Source: Prorocentrum cordatum (Eukaryota; Sar; Dinophyceae; Prorocentrales; Prorocentraceae). From it: a stretch of 45,516 bases of DNA. This document shows, one piece after another, positions 10,188-20,983 of the stretch (positions are counted from its first letter, which is position 1; each line of letters begins with the position of its first letter). Both the position numbers and the translations under genes were made by a program. The stretch spans positions 183,948-229,463 of the forward strand of contig CAUYUJ010017644.1 of the NCBI GenBank assembly GCA_963575745.1, given 5' to 3'. Below the pieces are notes generated by a model, which was not told the origin of the DNA, searched no databases, and worked only from the letters and a program-made list of their open reading frames with translations.

Positions 10188-10562
10188 GAGGGCCAGCAGG
10201 TGGAGGACGGCAGGGCGGGAGGGACGGAGAGTGGGAGGGAGGGAGGAGCAGACAGGAGGAGCAGGAAGGAGGATGAGGAGGAGGAGGAAGAGAAGGAGGA
10301 GGAAGAGAAGGAGGAGGAGGAAGAGGAGGAGGAGGGTGCTGAGGGTGCTGACTAAATCGAACGGGTCGGGACCCGAACGCTCGGCGCTACGGCCGCGGAC
10401 GCCGCCCGCGCCCCAGGGGGATAGCTGCACCCTAGGGCCTTTCAGCGGAGCGGACGGGCGGGCCCACGGGGCCCCAGACACCCAGGAGGGGCCGAGAGGA
10501 GGCCCGCTGAAAGAACGAACCCCCCGAGCACAGCCACCCCCCCGAGGCCTAAAGGGCCCTCA

Positions 10563-11040
10563 GGCCTGATGAGCACCCGCCACTCGAGAGAGTGGCTGGT
10601 ACTCAACCTCGAGCGACTTGAACGGGTCGCTCACCCTGCTGATCATCGAAGACTGGTGGACGACCCCCACCTCCTCGAACGAATTCTCCGTGAGCTCCAG
10701 CTTCGCCTCCCGCATCTTGCCGAAAGCACTAGAGATCACCGTGATTGCAACCAGCATCATCACGTCCACCACCTGCTCCTTCAGGCGCTCCTGGCCCCCT
10801 GGGGACTCAGTACGGCAAGCCGGCCCCTTGAAGAGGAGGAACTTGCCGTACGCGCACTCCGGGAAGATGAACACCATGCCGACCACTGAGGCGACCTTGT
10901 CCACCTTCCTCACGGGGCCCACGCGCGCCGCGCGGCCTGCGGCCCAAACCACAGGCGGGCGCGTCGCGCGAGCGGCACAGGCGCCGCCCATGAAGACCCC
11001 GCACTCATCGTAGTCCTTTCCCTGCCGCAGCCATGGCGGC
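10563..11040 (-). CDS. Hypothetical protein, C-terminal exon (minus strand)
   Basis: I do not recognise this protein. On the minus strand the frame from about 11020 to the stop at 10560-10562 has balanced composition, unlike the repeat frames around it. It contains GKDYDECGVFMGGACAA, a hydrophobic stretch VVGMVFIFPECAYGKFLLF, and a second one, VVDVMMLVAITVISSAFGK, followed by an acidic, amphipathic tail. One or two membrane segments are possible. Upstream on the same strand, 11098-11380 reads as a TCC polypyrimidine tract, which could serve the acceptor (AG candidates near 11025 and 11097). The exon at 12563-12639 may belong to the same gene. Start, exon borders and function are unresolved. 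Confidence 0.45.
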
Positions 11041-11097
11041 TCCCCCGCGCTGCGCCCCCTCCACGTGCGCGCGAGGACGGCCCGTCTGGGCCAGAGG

Positions 11098-11380
11098 GGG
11101 CTGGAGGAGGAGGAGGAGGAGAAGGAGGAGGAGGAGAAGGAGGAGGAGGAGGAGGAGGAGGAGGAAGGAGCGAGGAGGCGGGGGGCTGGAGGCGGAGGGA
11201 GAAGGAGGAGGAGAGGAGGAGGAGGAGGAGGAGGAGGAGGAGAATTCGAGGAGGAGGAGGAGGAGGACTCGAGGAGGACGAGGAGGAGAAGGAGGACAAG
11301 AGGGGGACGATGAGGAGGAGGAGGAGGAGGAGGAGGAGGAGGAGGAGGAGGAGAAGGAGGTGGAGGACCGGAGGTGGAGG
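11098..11380. repeat. (GGA)n polypurine array
   Basis: Interrupted GGA/GAA triplets. They read as TCC on the minus strand, just upstream of the minus-strand coding block. Confidence 0.9.
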
Positions 11381-11659
11381 AGCGGTTCTGCCCCCCCCCC
11401 CCTCCGGGCACCTGCGTCGGCGAGGCCCCCGCGGCGGCCGTCGATGCCCCCTCGGCCGCGCCTGGCGGGTGGCGCGGGCTCCGAGGAGGGCGACTCGTCG
11501 GGAGGCTCCCGCCCCCCTCCCCGCTGCGGGCGGCGCAGAAGGGGGCGGCTGCGCGCGGGGGGGGGGGGCGGCTGCGCGGCGGCACGCCGCGCCTCGGGAG
11601 GGCAGGGGAGAAGGCGAGAAGAAGAAGGGAGGGAAGAGAACGGAAGAGAAGCCGAAGGG

Positions 11660-11661
11660 GG

Positions 11662-11704
<43 letters not shown>

Positions 11705-11819
11705 CGCGCGCGACGACGAAGAGACGATGATGACGACGGCGACGACGACGACGACGGCGACGACGACGACCACGACCACGTCCACGACCACGATCACGAC
11801 CACGACCACGACCACGACC

Positions 11820-11877
<58 letters not shown>
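11660..11877. repeat. (GA)n then (GAC/CCACGA)n microsatellites
   Basis: A GA dinucleotide run (about 11660-11704) is followed by GAC triplets, a hexamer CCACGA run, then pure ACG triplets to 11877. Confidence 0.9.
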
Positions 11878-11943
11878 GCTCAAACAGGCAGTCATGGCTG
11901 GCTGCCGTTGTGGGGCAAGCAGGCCTATCCACATGGACCTCCG

Positions 11944-12043
11944 CTGGCCAGGCCCATCCTGGGCCCAGGAGCTGTGGGTGTGCCTCCCTGGTCAAGTCAG
12001 GGGCCGTGTACACCACTCCTGGGCCCGGGATGGGCATGGCCAG
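11944..12043. repeat. Inverted repeat with 28-bp arms
   Basis: Arms 11944-11971 and 12016-12043 are complementary at 26 of 28 positions and centre on CCTGGGCCCAGG-like words. Weaker pairing extends outward (TATCCAC words on both sides). It could be a small foldback element. Confidence 0.8.
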
Positions 12044-12485
12044 CAGCGGTGGATATGCGATATTTATAGATCTCGTCGCCCTACGTTGCCGCCTTCCCGC
12101 TGCGCCTCGCTTGCTGTCTCGGCTCGTCATCGCCGCGCGGCGCCGTCTTGTCCCTGTGTCCCTCCTCTTTTCCCCCTGCGCCCCTCTCCCCCGTCCTTCC
12201 ACTCGCGACTGCCCACCCGCGAGAGTTGTTGTTGATCCCCTGTGGATCCAGCTTCTCCAAGCCGCGTGAGCTGGGCCAGTCCGCGAGCTTGCCTGACCTG
12301 CACTGCGCCGCGCCGCTGTGCGCGTGGCCGACGCCAAAAATGGTGTGATAATCACAATTGTAATGTGCGCGCGTGCTTTGCTAGCCTGGGATGGAGACAG
12401 CTGTGCGATCCTCGGGCCACGTGATGGCCGTGAAATTCCAGGGAGCAGCAAAGGGGGGTCCAGAGAGCAGCAGAAGGGGGCGGGG

Positions 12486-12550
12486 CGAGGGGGAGGAGAG
12501 GGGGAGGAGGAGGAGGAGGAGGTAGGGTGGAGGGGGGGGGGGGGGGGGGA
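12486..12550. repeat. G-rich (GGA)n tract
   Basis: GGA triplets run into an unbroken G run. On the minus strand this is a polypyrimidine tract just inside the intron that follows the exon at 12563-12639. Confidence 0.85.
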
Positions 12551-12562
12551 AAGGACCCAGAC

Positions 12563-12639
12563 CTCCAACCGATCTGGAACAACATGATGGAGTTGGTCCG
12601 CAGTTTTCTGCTTCAGGATTTCCTTGCCGGGGGCCAGGA
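12563..12639 (-). CDS. Candidate internal exon (minus strand)
   Basis: A 77-nt minus-strand segment reads LAPGKEILKQKTADQLHHVV followed by PDRLE. It is bounded by an AG acceptor (CACAAAG) and a GT donor (GGAG then GTCTGG). Lys/Glu/His-rich helical composition sets it apart from the Pro/Ser strings around it. It may splice to the coding block at 10563-11040, about 1.5 kb downstream on the same strand. I recognise no family. Confidence 0.4.
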
Positions 12640-12850
12640 CTTTGTGAAACAACAAAACACATGACGTGTTTTTTGGGGGAGGCGATGGGCGGAGAAGGAT
12701 CAAAAGGGGGGTGGATGGGGGAGGCGTTAACTGCGCTGCCTAGTACTGCGCCATGCGCATGGGTAGTGTCCTCAGGCTCGGCGGCCGCGTCCGCTCCTGG
12801 AGCGGCGGCCGCTGGCTCCGGGGTCGAAGGTTCGAGGGCCGAGGCTCCTG

Positions 12851-12910
12851 GAGGAGGAGGAGGAGGAGGAGGAGGAGGAGGAGGAGGAGGAGGAGGAGGA
12901 GGAGGGGGTG
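12851..12910. repeat. (GGA)n array
   Basis: About 60 bp of pure GGA triplets. Confidence 0.9.
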
Positions 12911-13109
12911 GAGGGATCAGAGGCAGCACGCAGGAGGGATCAGAGGCTCGTGGGGGCCCGACCCTGCCGCGTCGATCCGCGACAAGCGCCCGCCAGGATC
13001 CGCCGCGGGTCTGGCCGTGTGCCGTTCTCTCACGACCCGGGTGCGTTGCGGCAGGGGGCTCGCTGTCCATCCCCGAGAGGAGGCGAGGAGCAGAGGGGGG
13101 GGATGGGCG

Positions 13110-13222
13110 AGGGGGAGGAGGAGGAGGAGGAGGAGGAGGAGGAGGAGGAGGAGGAGGAGGAGGAGGAGGAGGAGGAGGAGGAGGAGGAGGTGGAGGAGGA
13201 GGAGGAGGAGGAGGAGGAGGAG
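13110..13222. repeat. (GGA)n array
   Basis: Nearly pure GGA, one GTG interruption. The 13223-13672 stretch that follows has an open + frame with mixed composition (for example SGHAREAHRRLTGGTTPQG), but no start, splice site or family can be assigned. Confidence 0.9.
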
Positions 13223-13672
13223 GCAAGTTGGGGGGAGAGTTTCCTGGCAGCTGCGCTGGCAGCGCAAAGCGCATCGCAAGCGAGCGGGCACGCTCGGGAG
13301 GCCCACCGGAGGCTCACGGGAGGGACAACGCCGCAGGGCACTTCTGCTGTGGGCGGTACTGAAGTAGACAGTAAGAATCCTGTGGGCAAGTCTGGCTACA
13401 GCCAAGACGCTGAGACAAGGAGAAGGTTGGGTTCGGAAGGGGCTCAGTGTTCCCTAGGTCCTTCCATGGCCGTTCCTCCAGCCCCCCTCGTGCACGCAGG
13501 CTCTTCGGGGGCCGGGCAGGGGCTTCGTTCCTTGTGGATCGCTCCTTACTTCAGCAGCCCGGCTGTGAGGAGAGACGCAACCTCGGCGGCGAGGGGAGCA
13601 CTGATCTCGGTGCCTCTGGCCGCCTCTCTCGGCCGCTCCACGACGGCGGCGCCCCCACGCCGGGCGGCAAGG

Positions 13673-13833
13673 CTTGAGCCGGGCCTGTCCCTCTACGGGA
13701 GGAATGCTCAAAAATGGTCCAAAAGGAGTCTGGAGACGAGTTGTTGACAATACTTGGACTATTTTTGGACATTGTTTGCCTATCCTCAGTTTTCCTCCGA
13801 CATCCGCCTGTAGGGGGACGCGCCCGAGCCAAG
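13673..13833. mobile_element. MITE-2, copy 3 (intact, with target duplication)
   Basis: 161-bp element with ends CTTGAGCCGGGCCTGTCCC and GGGGGACGCGCCCGAGCCAAG. GCAAGG is duplicated exactly at 13667-13672 and 13834-13839. The interior is AT-richer and non-coding. Confidence 0.85.
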
Positions 13834-14028
13834 GCAAGGCCCGAGCGCATCCAGAGGTCAGCAGCGACGCGCGCAGCTCTGAGCTCGGCAGGCGTGGCGC
13901 GGCGGCGAGACGAGGCGCCGGCTCCGAACTGGAAGGGTCCGCCCGCCGCGCGGCTTGGCCTCGGGGGGCGTCGACCGACCGCCTCGCCGGATCCTGGCCA
14001 GGCCCATGCCTTCGGATGCAACTCTCTA

Positions 14029-14242
14029 GGCCTCCTAGGTGGGGTCCGAGTAGATGGGGTCGGAGGATCGCACTGCATCGTCGATGCATCGACGATGCGG
14101 CTCGATATGTAGACCGTGTTTCCCCACGCCGACGTCACCGATGCATCGCCGCCGTCGCTGATGCATCGCCGATACATCGGCGACGCATTGGCGATGCGAC
14201 GCAATCCTTCGACCCCATCTACTCGGACCCCATCTAGGAAGC
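14029..14242. mobile_element. MITE-1, copy A (complete)
   Basis: 214-bp element whose roughly 50-bp ends are inverted repeats (left GGCCTCCTAGGTGGGGTCCG, right CTCGGACCCCATCTAGGAAG), with about eight mismatches between arms. The interior is GATGCATCG-rich. It serves as the reference for copies B to D. Confidence 0.8.
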
Positions 14243-14361
14243 TTCTGGATTCCTGGGAGGTCGGATTCTGACTTTGCCCTGGTCCGAAATCCGGATGGCT
14301 ACGGTCTCATCCCGCTGAATGTGGCTCCATCACGCTTATAATCCGGATTGATCCCGCCGAA

Positions 14362-14638
14362 TCCGCGGCCTGATCCGGCGTAGCAGCCCCCCAATGGGGC
14401 TCAATCCGGCTTAATTTTTCCGACGACGACCTCCCATGCAGTGGCTGCCGCCGAACCTCCTCTAGGCCCGGGATCCGCGGCCTGATCCGGCGTAGGAGCC
14501 CCCCCAATGGGGCTCAATCCGCTCAGTGGCTGCCTCCTAACCTCCCTGGGCCCAGCATCTGCTGCCTAATCCGTCGTACCACACATTGTGCTTAATCCGT
14601 TCCAGTCCTTCCGACGATGACCTCCCAGTGGCTGCCTC
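14362..14638. repeat. About 115-bp tandem repeat array (left flank of giant element)
   Basis: Three diverged units carry CTGATCCGGCGTAGCAGCCC, CAATGGGGCTCAATCCG, CCGACGACGACCTCCCA and CAGTGGCTGCCTCC. The unit at 14524-14542 holds CAGTGGCTGCCTCCTAACC uninterrupted. In the last unit the same site is interrupted after CAGTGGCTGCCTC by the giant element. Related sequence resumes at 28488. Confidence 0.75.
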
Positions 14639-14653
14639 CCCACGGGGTAAACG
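14639..14653 (+). repeat. Left terminal inverted repeat of giant element
   Basis: CCCACGGGGTAAACG, exact complement of 28473-28487. Confidence 0.85.
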
Positions 14654-14880
14654 GTGCAAAAAATTACCGGCGTTTTGAAAGCGTTTGCACCGCAGGGTTT
14701 TTTTTTTGCACCGCGGGGATCAAAATTTGCACCGTTGGGGTTTACAACGCAACGAAAAATTTACACCGCTGCGTTTTAAAATTTGCACCGCGCCGTGATC
14801 ATGATTAACACCGCCCCGAGTTAAAATTTGCACCGTTGTGAGCTCAGTATTGGCACCGCGGCGTTTGAATTTCGCACCAC
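14654..14880 (+). repeat. Left subterminal motif array
   Basis: About nine copies of AAATTTGCACCG or one-base variants in + orientation, plus one reversed copy (GGTGCAAA) next to the terminal repeat. Spacing is 20-35 bp. In CACTA elements such arrays are known binding sites for the accessory transposition protein; here that role is inferred. Confidence 0.75.
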
Positions 14881-14953
14881 TCCCACCCGCCGTCTCAAAA
14901 CTCAAGAATGGTATAAACGCCCACGCGCCTGGCATACTTTCGTATGTGGTGGA

Positions 14954-15375
<422 letters not shown>

Positions 15376-15484
15376 CATGTCGGTGTCTGGTCGAGTGCGC
15401 ATGTGGCCGCAGAGAACGCCTCACATTTCGAGGAGACGGACCTTTGATATTTCTGTTTCCTCCTTCTGACCTCCTCGAGCCTCC

Positions 15485-15505
15485 CCGACGCCATTTAGGC
15501 TCAAA
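15485..15505 (+). promoter_or_regulatory. Relic spliced-leader sequence
   Basis: CCGACGCCATTTAGGCTCAAA matches the dinoflagellate spliced leader (CCGTAGCCATTTTGGCTCAAG) at 17 of 21 positions, without gaps, 16 bases upstream of the ATG at 15522. A genomic leader copy upstream of a start marks a gene that once passed through a trans-spliced mRNA. Confidence 0.65.
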
Positions 15506-15521
15506 ATATGATCTCCGATCC

Positions 15522-16482
15522 ATGAAGGCTTTGAAAAAGCCATCAGTGTACAAGACGCGATGCAATGACACAAAACTGTTGCGCCAGATATTGGAGAAAC
15601 ACATCACCACGACTAACGCCGTGCAGTATGGTGAGCGCATGCACAGGAGCCGTGTGGACAGATCGAGATTGAAGGAACACCTGCCACTCATCAAAGAGAT
15701 CGCGAATTCATGTTTGAGTTGGAGTGTGACGCCCACAGCTGTGCAAGCAGCTCTAGATACTATGGTGAAGGATAAGCATGTGAGGGTCAAGAAGGGCAAG
15801 GAATTAGATTGGATTTCCCACATCGACAAGCGATTGCGCACAATGATGTCACACTGTCGAGAACTCGTCCGTCGGGAGAGGTCTTGGTTTTTTAAAGCTT
15901 GGGGCAAGATGATCGGCGAGCTCGTCTCCGAAGCGCAGGATTCGGATCAGCAGGACGAGGAGGGCGAGGAGGGCGAGGAGGGCGAGGAGGAGAGCCCGAA
16001 GGAGGTTGACATGTGCGTCGACGACTTCGAAGACTCGCAGCCGCTCGTCATCAAGAAACCAGCTGCTAAGGACCGCATGCGGGTCCATTGCAACCGAGCT
16101 CACCCTTCCTCCTCCTCCTCCTCCTCCTCATCCTCCTCCTCCTCCTGATCCTCCTCCTCCTCCTCCTCCTCCTCCTCCTACTCCTCCTCCTCCTCCTCCC
16201 ATCCTCCTCCACCCACTCCTCTCCTAGCTTGAAATCTCGATTGAAACTGAAATCGAAACCGAGACCGAAATTGAAACTGAAAAACTCGCCCCCTGCAGGA
16301 GCCGAACATCAGCTACGACAGGGTGCAGCAGCGCGCGTTCCGCTGGACCGCGTCGCCCGAGGAGGATCCCATCGACTGGTGCGCGCAGATGCTCGTGCCC
16401 AAAGGCGTGCCAGTAAGATGAGGATCATGATGAAGACGAGGAGGAGGAGGAGGAGGAGGAGGAGGAGGAGCAGGAGCAGGAT

Positions 16483-16516
<34 letters not shown>

Positions 16517-17324
16517 GGCAGGAGCAGAAGCGTCAGGCAAGTCGCACGCAGAGCCGATGCGCGCCAAGTGGGACGACGGGGCCGAGCACGACGTGCCTCA
16601 GGCACCTATTGCTGCTGCTGCTGCTGTTGCTCCTCCTCCTCCTCCTCCTCCTCCTCCTGCTTCTCCTACCTCCTCTCTCTCCTCCTCTCCCTGCTCCTTC
16701 TCCTCCTCCTCCTCCTCCTCGTGGATCCTCCTCTATCGCCTCGATCCCTCTGCGGCGAGCATCGGGGCGTGGCTCGCGGCCAACGGCAAGAAGGCAGCCA
16801 AGGGCCAGGCGATCGACGGCGATGACGAGGTCGGCGACGGGCAGGCCGTCGTCAAGAGGGGGGGGAAGGCCTCGACGGCCTCGGGCTACTTCAAGGACGG
16901 GAGCGGGGTGGTGGTGAAAGCCAGGTGGGATGCACCCCCCAACAAAGGCAGGCAGAGGCTGTTCACGCTTCGGGACCTCGAGGGGTGCATGATCATGATC
17001 AATCGGGACTGGTTTCCAGGGGCTGATGAAAACGAGAAGGAAGCAGCCGCATTGAAGTGGATCAATACGTGGGCAGAAAAATACAGCAACGGAGAGCTTA
17101 CCAGGTCGGAAACGATCGAGAAAAAGCATGAGGTGGTCCCGCACACAACGCACAAGCGACCAGCTGCTGCGATGAAGAAGCCAGCAGCATCGGCGGCAGC
17201 AGCATCGGCACAGCCTGAGGCATCGGCGCAGCCTGAGACACCTCGCACGCCTTCGAAGAAGGCGAAGCGATCGCCTTCGCCAGCCTCGAGCCCTAGGGAC
17301 ATCGAGCCACCGCCGTTTTTCTAG
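15522..17324 (+). CDS. Hypothetical multi-exon protein of giant element
   Basis: Unrecognised family. The start at 15522 is chosen because it follows the relic leader. Exon A (15522-16082, 187 codons) begins MKALKKPSVYKTRCNDTKLL, is Lys/Arg-rich and helical, and ends in an acidic tract (residues about 146-162) and a KKPAAKDR block. Exon B (16299-16412) reads EPNISYDRVQQRAFRWTASP and onward. Exon C runs from about 16551 to the TAG at 17324 and contains GYFKDGSGVVVKARWDAPPN, a Trp-rich INTWAEKYSNGE segment and an Ala/Lys/Pro tail. The first intron has GT (16083) and AG (16298). The second starts GTAAG, but the reading frame requires sharing one G between donor and acceptor. Poly-Pro codons at 16602-16750 may be a third intron that keeps frame. 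A nuclear DNA-binding role would fit the basic/acidic layout but is a guess. Confidence 0.6.
16083..16298 (+). repeat. Intron built from (TCC)n and GAAACTGAAA tract
   Basis: The intron between exons A and B is TCC triplets (about 16105-16215) followed by degenerate GAAACTGAAATCG words (16232-16283) and the acceptor CCCTGCAG. The GAAACTGAAA words recur at 17458-17538 and 17795-17826. Confidence 0.6.
16413..16551 (+). repeat. Intron built from (GGA)n/(GCAGGA)n
   Basis: The intron between exons B and C begins GTAAGATGAGG, runs through GGA then GCAGGA repeats, and ends CACGCAG. Polarity is purine-rich, opposite to the preceding intron. Confidence 0.55.
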
Positions 17325-17366
17325 GTTGGCGTCGGTGGGAGCCAGGCGCGATCGGCGAAACGAGCC

Positions 17367-17425
17367 CTCCTCCTCATCCTGCTGCTCCTCCTCCTCCTCC
17401 TCCTCCTCCTCCTCCTCCTGTCCGT
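17367..17425 (+). repeat. (TCC)n array between genes
   Basis: TCC triplets, followed at 17458-17538 by GAAACTGAAAC-type words, the same two-part layout as the intron at 16083-16298. It may be an intron or leader region of the next gene. Confidence 0.7.
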
Positions 17426-17590
17426 TGTCCTCGTCCTCCTCCCACTCTATCAATGCTGAGACTGATCGAGACTGAACTGAGGTTGAAGCTTAAATCGATT
17501 GAAACTTGAAGTGGCACCGAACTTGAAACTGAAACTGTTGCTGTATTATGGTTCGAGCCGTGTGTTATATGGGGCGATTCGACGACGAGC

Positions 17591-18482
17591 ATGTCCTACA
17601 ATTCCATGGCTGCCCAAACTGAGCTCGTACGCCAAGATCGTGCCATGGCTTGGCGATCGCAGCGACCCGTCGAGGTCGGCAGGGAAACACACCACCACAT
17701 CCATCGGTCGGCCTTGACCCCCCCCCCTCCCCCCCTCCCCCCCGAACCTCGACCACGACCTTCTGAGCCTCGAGCCTCGACATTCGATCAAACGAAACGG
17801 AAACTGAAACCGAAATTGGATCAGCAGGTCGGTGACAGCCTGGAGATCCCGTCGACGCAGCTCGAGGAGATCGGGAGTACTCAAGCGAACGAGTTGCGCC
17901 AGCGCACCATCGAACGGCACGAGCAACGCATGCAGCAGCGCTCAGGCAGGCTCGCGGTCCCCGCGGTCCCCGATGTCCCCGAGTCCATCAGCGATGACGA
18001 GAATTATATGATGCGCATGCCCCCAGCTTCGAGTCCTCCCGAGACTGCGCTTGGCCTCGAGTTGGTCGATGGCAGGGGCCCGCGCTGTCATGAGATCGAC
18101 GACGCGAGCTGCGCCCCAGAGCCGCCGAGCGGAGCTCCGATCGGCGACGCCAGCGGCGCAGCAGGGGCTGACGCGGGAGCTGCAGCGGCCGACCAGGACC
18201 CGATCCTCCTCTCATCGTCCTGCACTCGTAGAATTCCTCCCTATATAGGTCCTCCTGCTAATCATCCTCCTTCTCCTTCTCCTCCTCCTCCTCCTCCTCC
18301 TCCTCCTCGATCCTCCTCTTTGTTTGCAGTAAGTGCCAGGAGCCCCACGTCAAGCTATACGGTCACGACATGTTTGAGATGGAGCTCGACCAGCTCGCCA
18401 CGAACACCTATGGCGTCGCCACCCAGGTCGCGGACCTGGACAGCTTCTTGCTGAAGCGTTTCGAGGAAGGCTTCTTCGAGCA
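17591..18482 (+). pseudogene. Hypothetical protein, 5' part, cut by insertion
   Basis: This is the upstream part of a gene that continues at 20992. A likely exon (about 17827-18200) reads VGDSLEIPSTQLEEIGSTQA and TIERHEQRMQQRSG; its start is uncertain. An intron with TCC triplets (18255-18312) ends TTTGCAG at 18329. The next exon reads KCQEPHVKLYGHDMFEMELD through LLKRFEEGFFEH. At 18482, inside the His codon, the 2501-bp element at 18483 begins. The TGA that now closes this frame (18496-18498) lies inside that element. Removing the element and one TTCGAGCA restores the frame into EPAGEVEVAEE. No known family. The unbroken ancestor was probably one protein of several hundred residues. Confidence 0.6.
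18255..18312 (+). repeat. (TCC)n intron tract
   Basis: TCC triplets between two exons of the interrupted gene, ending in the acceptor TTTGCAG. Confidence 0.75.
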
Positions 18483-20983
18483 TGTTAAGGCCCAGTGAAG
18501 CGACCACCCCCCCCCCTGTAAGTTTCGTTCAGTGCGTCGCCCGAGCGTCGCCCGTGCGCCGGCCCTGGTTTGCGTCTCTGTCCCGAATCCCGGCCTCCCA
18601 GGGTGCGTGGGCGACATATGGCGCGACTTCGGAATTTCTCTGGCGATATATAGGTTTCCGACGCCGGTGCACCAGCAGCCATTTTGGCGGTCGCGGCACA
18701 CTCCTAGTTCGACTGTCCACCAACGCGTTCTGTTCCCAATTCGGCGCAAGAGGATTTGTTGGTGCTCATTGTCGGGGGCGCCAACCGTTGCTGAGGACGA
18801 AGACGCCTCGCGTTGATTGGGGGCTGTGCGCGTCGCGCCACGGTGGGGGCGACGTCACGTCGCGCGACGCGGCGCCTTTTCGCCCCGTCGCATCGCGCCC
18901 CGCACCCCCATGTCGTTTCGCGCCAATCCTCCTGCCCCCCCCCTCTTCCTTTCTTTTCCCCTCGTCCAACGCGCTGCGCGTTTTGTCCCGTTTGCGAAAT
19001 TTGTATTCAGTTCTTTTGTGTCAGGCTGCCGTCCTGTCCGCCTCCCTACTCACCCCCCGTTGTCCTTCCACTCTCCTGGAACTTCTTCTCACCCTCCTCG
19101 CTCCCGCCGCCCCCCTTCGATCGCCTTCCATCGCTCCCGCCGCCGCTGCGCCGCCCCCGCGCGCCCCCTCCTCGCCCGTCCGATCCCATTTCCGCCCGCC
19201 CTTCCCTCGCCTCACTTCCGCCCTCTTTCCCCCCCCAATGCATCGGCGGGCGAGACGTCGCCAAATTGCTGCAGCGACGGACCGATGTTCAAAATCTGAC
19301 GGGGCGTGCGCTTGAAATGGATTAGTCCGCGCGCGCTGCATCTCCATGTCGTCTATTGGTCTCCTCGCGTTCGTTGTTCTCACGTGTGTGTCTCGCTATT
19401 TCTACGATTGCCGCGCGCATCCCTTGATTGTTTCGCCAGCGGGCCGCGCAGTTCACATGCCGTCAGGAGCCCGCGGCGCCCTTCGAGCGATTCGCGCGCG
19501 ACCTGCGCGCGACGCGCGAACGGCCCGAGCGACGCCCGTGCGACGCACGCGCGACGCGCGCGCGACGCGCGCGCGACGCACCCCGACCCGCGCGCGACGC
19601 ACCCCTGCCAGCGCGCGACGCACGATCGACCCGCGCGACGCACGCGCGACGCGCGCGCCACGCGCGCGACGCACGCGCGACGCACGCGCGACGCACGCGC
19701 GACGCACGCGCGACGCACGCGCGACGCACGCGCGACGCATGCGCGACGCAGTCGCGATTTTGCCCGCCCCTAGCATGTCTCCGAGCAGCAATGCGCAACG
19801 GCCGTCGGCCCGCCGTGCTTGCGCTGTTCACAAGTGGCGGCGGCTGCGTCCTCTATTGCGCCAGGAAGGGCGGCGCTTGCCCCTGTTAGTTCCCTTTTTC
19901 TTAGTCGTCGTCCCTCCTCTTTTGTCATTCCTCCTCCTTCGTCCTCTCTCCTGCCTCGTCTCCCTCTCTCCTCCCCTTCTCCTCCTCCATTCTGCCGGCC
20001 ACCCTCTGTCTGTCCCTCCCCCCTGTTCTCTCGTCTTGGTTTTTTTCCCCTTGCCGCCCCGTGCCCCTCTTCATTTTCTGTTCTCCTTCGGCCCCCCTTC
20101 CACGGCCGCGGCGCGTCGCCGCGAGCGGCGCCCCCGCCCTCCGCTAACGGCCCCGCCGCCGGCGGTGGCAGAGGAAGATCACGAGGAGAAAAGGAGGGGG
20201 GAGGGGCAGGGGCGCGAGGCGGGCGCGGCTGCAAGGGCGGCCCAGCAGGGGAATGGGGGGGAGGGGGGGGAGGACGGAGTGGGCGGGTGCTTCTGTAATG
20301 GTCATGTTGGTGATCATGGTCGTGGTCGCGTTCGTCGCCTTGGTCGCGTCGGCGGCGGTCGCGCCGCCGGTGGTGGGCGGGCTGGTGGTGGTCACGTCGG
20401 TGATCGTGCTGGTGTCGGTCGTTGTGGCGGTCGCGAGAAGCGTGGTGGTCGTGGTGGTGGTGATGGCGGTAATTGGTGTTGGTCGTTATCGTCGCGGTGG
20501 ATGTGGTTGCGGTCGCATCCGTTTGTGGTGATCGTGGCGGCGGTAGTTTTGTGCTGGCGGCGGTTGCGGCGGTTGTGGCGGCGGCTGCGGGGACCTGCTG
20601 GCCTATCGCCGGGCTGCGTTCAGCAGCGTCGCTGCATGTGTAATGTTAGGGGATTTGCTGATCTGCCGAGGTCGCCCAGCGGCCGCCTTTTTCTCGCCAA
20701 GAGGGCCGCAGCGTGGGCGACTTTCTGTTTCCAGAAGGCGACCAGCCTTTTCAGCGGCCGTGGAGAGGGCGACGCGCGTGCGATCCGCCCCGTGGGCGTC
20801 CGCCGCGCTGGCGACGCACTCACCAAATTGCCCCCTTGCGAGGGCGACGTGCACGTTCGAGAGGACGGCTGGCCATTTCGGCGGCCGACGCACGGGCGGC
20901 GCACGGGCGACGAATGCGCGACGCACCTCCTGTCGCGAAGGGGGGGGGGGTCAGCACGCCGGTCGCTTTACTGGGCCTCAACA
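18483..20983. mobile_element. 2.5-kb element with 8-bp target duplication
   Basis: Ends are TGTTAAGGCCCAGTGAAGCG and the complement of TGTTGAGGCCCAGTAAAGCG; inverted similarity weakens but continues for about 80 bp through GCGTCGCC-type words. TTCGAGCA is duplicated exactly at 18475-18482 and 20984-20991. The insertion lies in a coding exon, and precise removal restores the reading frame. An 8-bp duplication fits hAT-, P- or related cut-and-paste groups, but the ends do not show the usual hAT CAGNG start and no transposase is visible, so this is a non-autonomous element of unassigned group. Its interior is GC-rich with an 11-bp minisatellite. Confidence 0.85.
19530..19755. repeat. 11-bp minisatellite ACGCGCGACGC
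   Basis: Tandem GCGACGCACGC units, cleanest at 19660-19745, in the middle of the 2.5-kb element. Related GCGTCGC words near both ends of the element look like subterminal repeats. Confidence 0.85.

Noticed and set aside
18676-18690. AGCCATTTTGGC, the core of the spliced leader
   Set aside because: Only the palindromic core matches; flanks differ, there is no start codon context, and a similar GCCATTTCGGC word nearby suggests it belongs to the 2.5-kb element.
19540-19755. CRISPR-like regular short repeats
   Set aside because: Units are contiguous 11-mers without spacers; this is a minisatellite in eukaryotic DNA.
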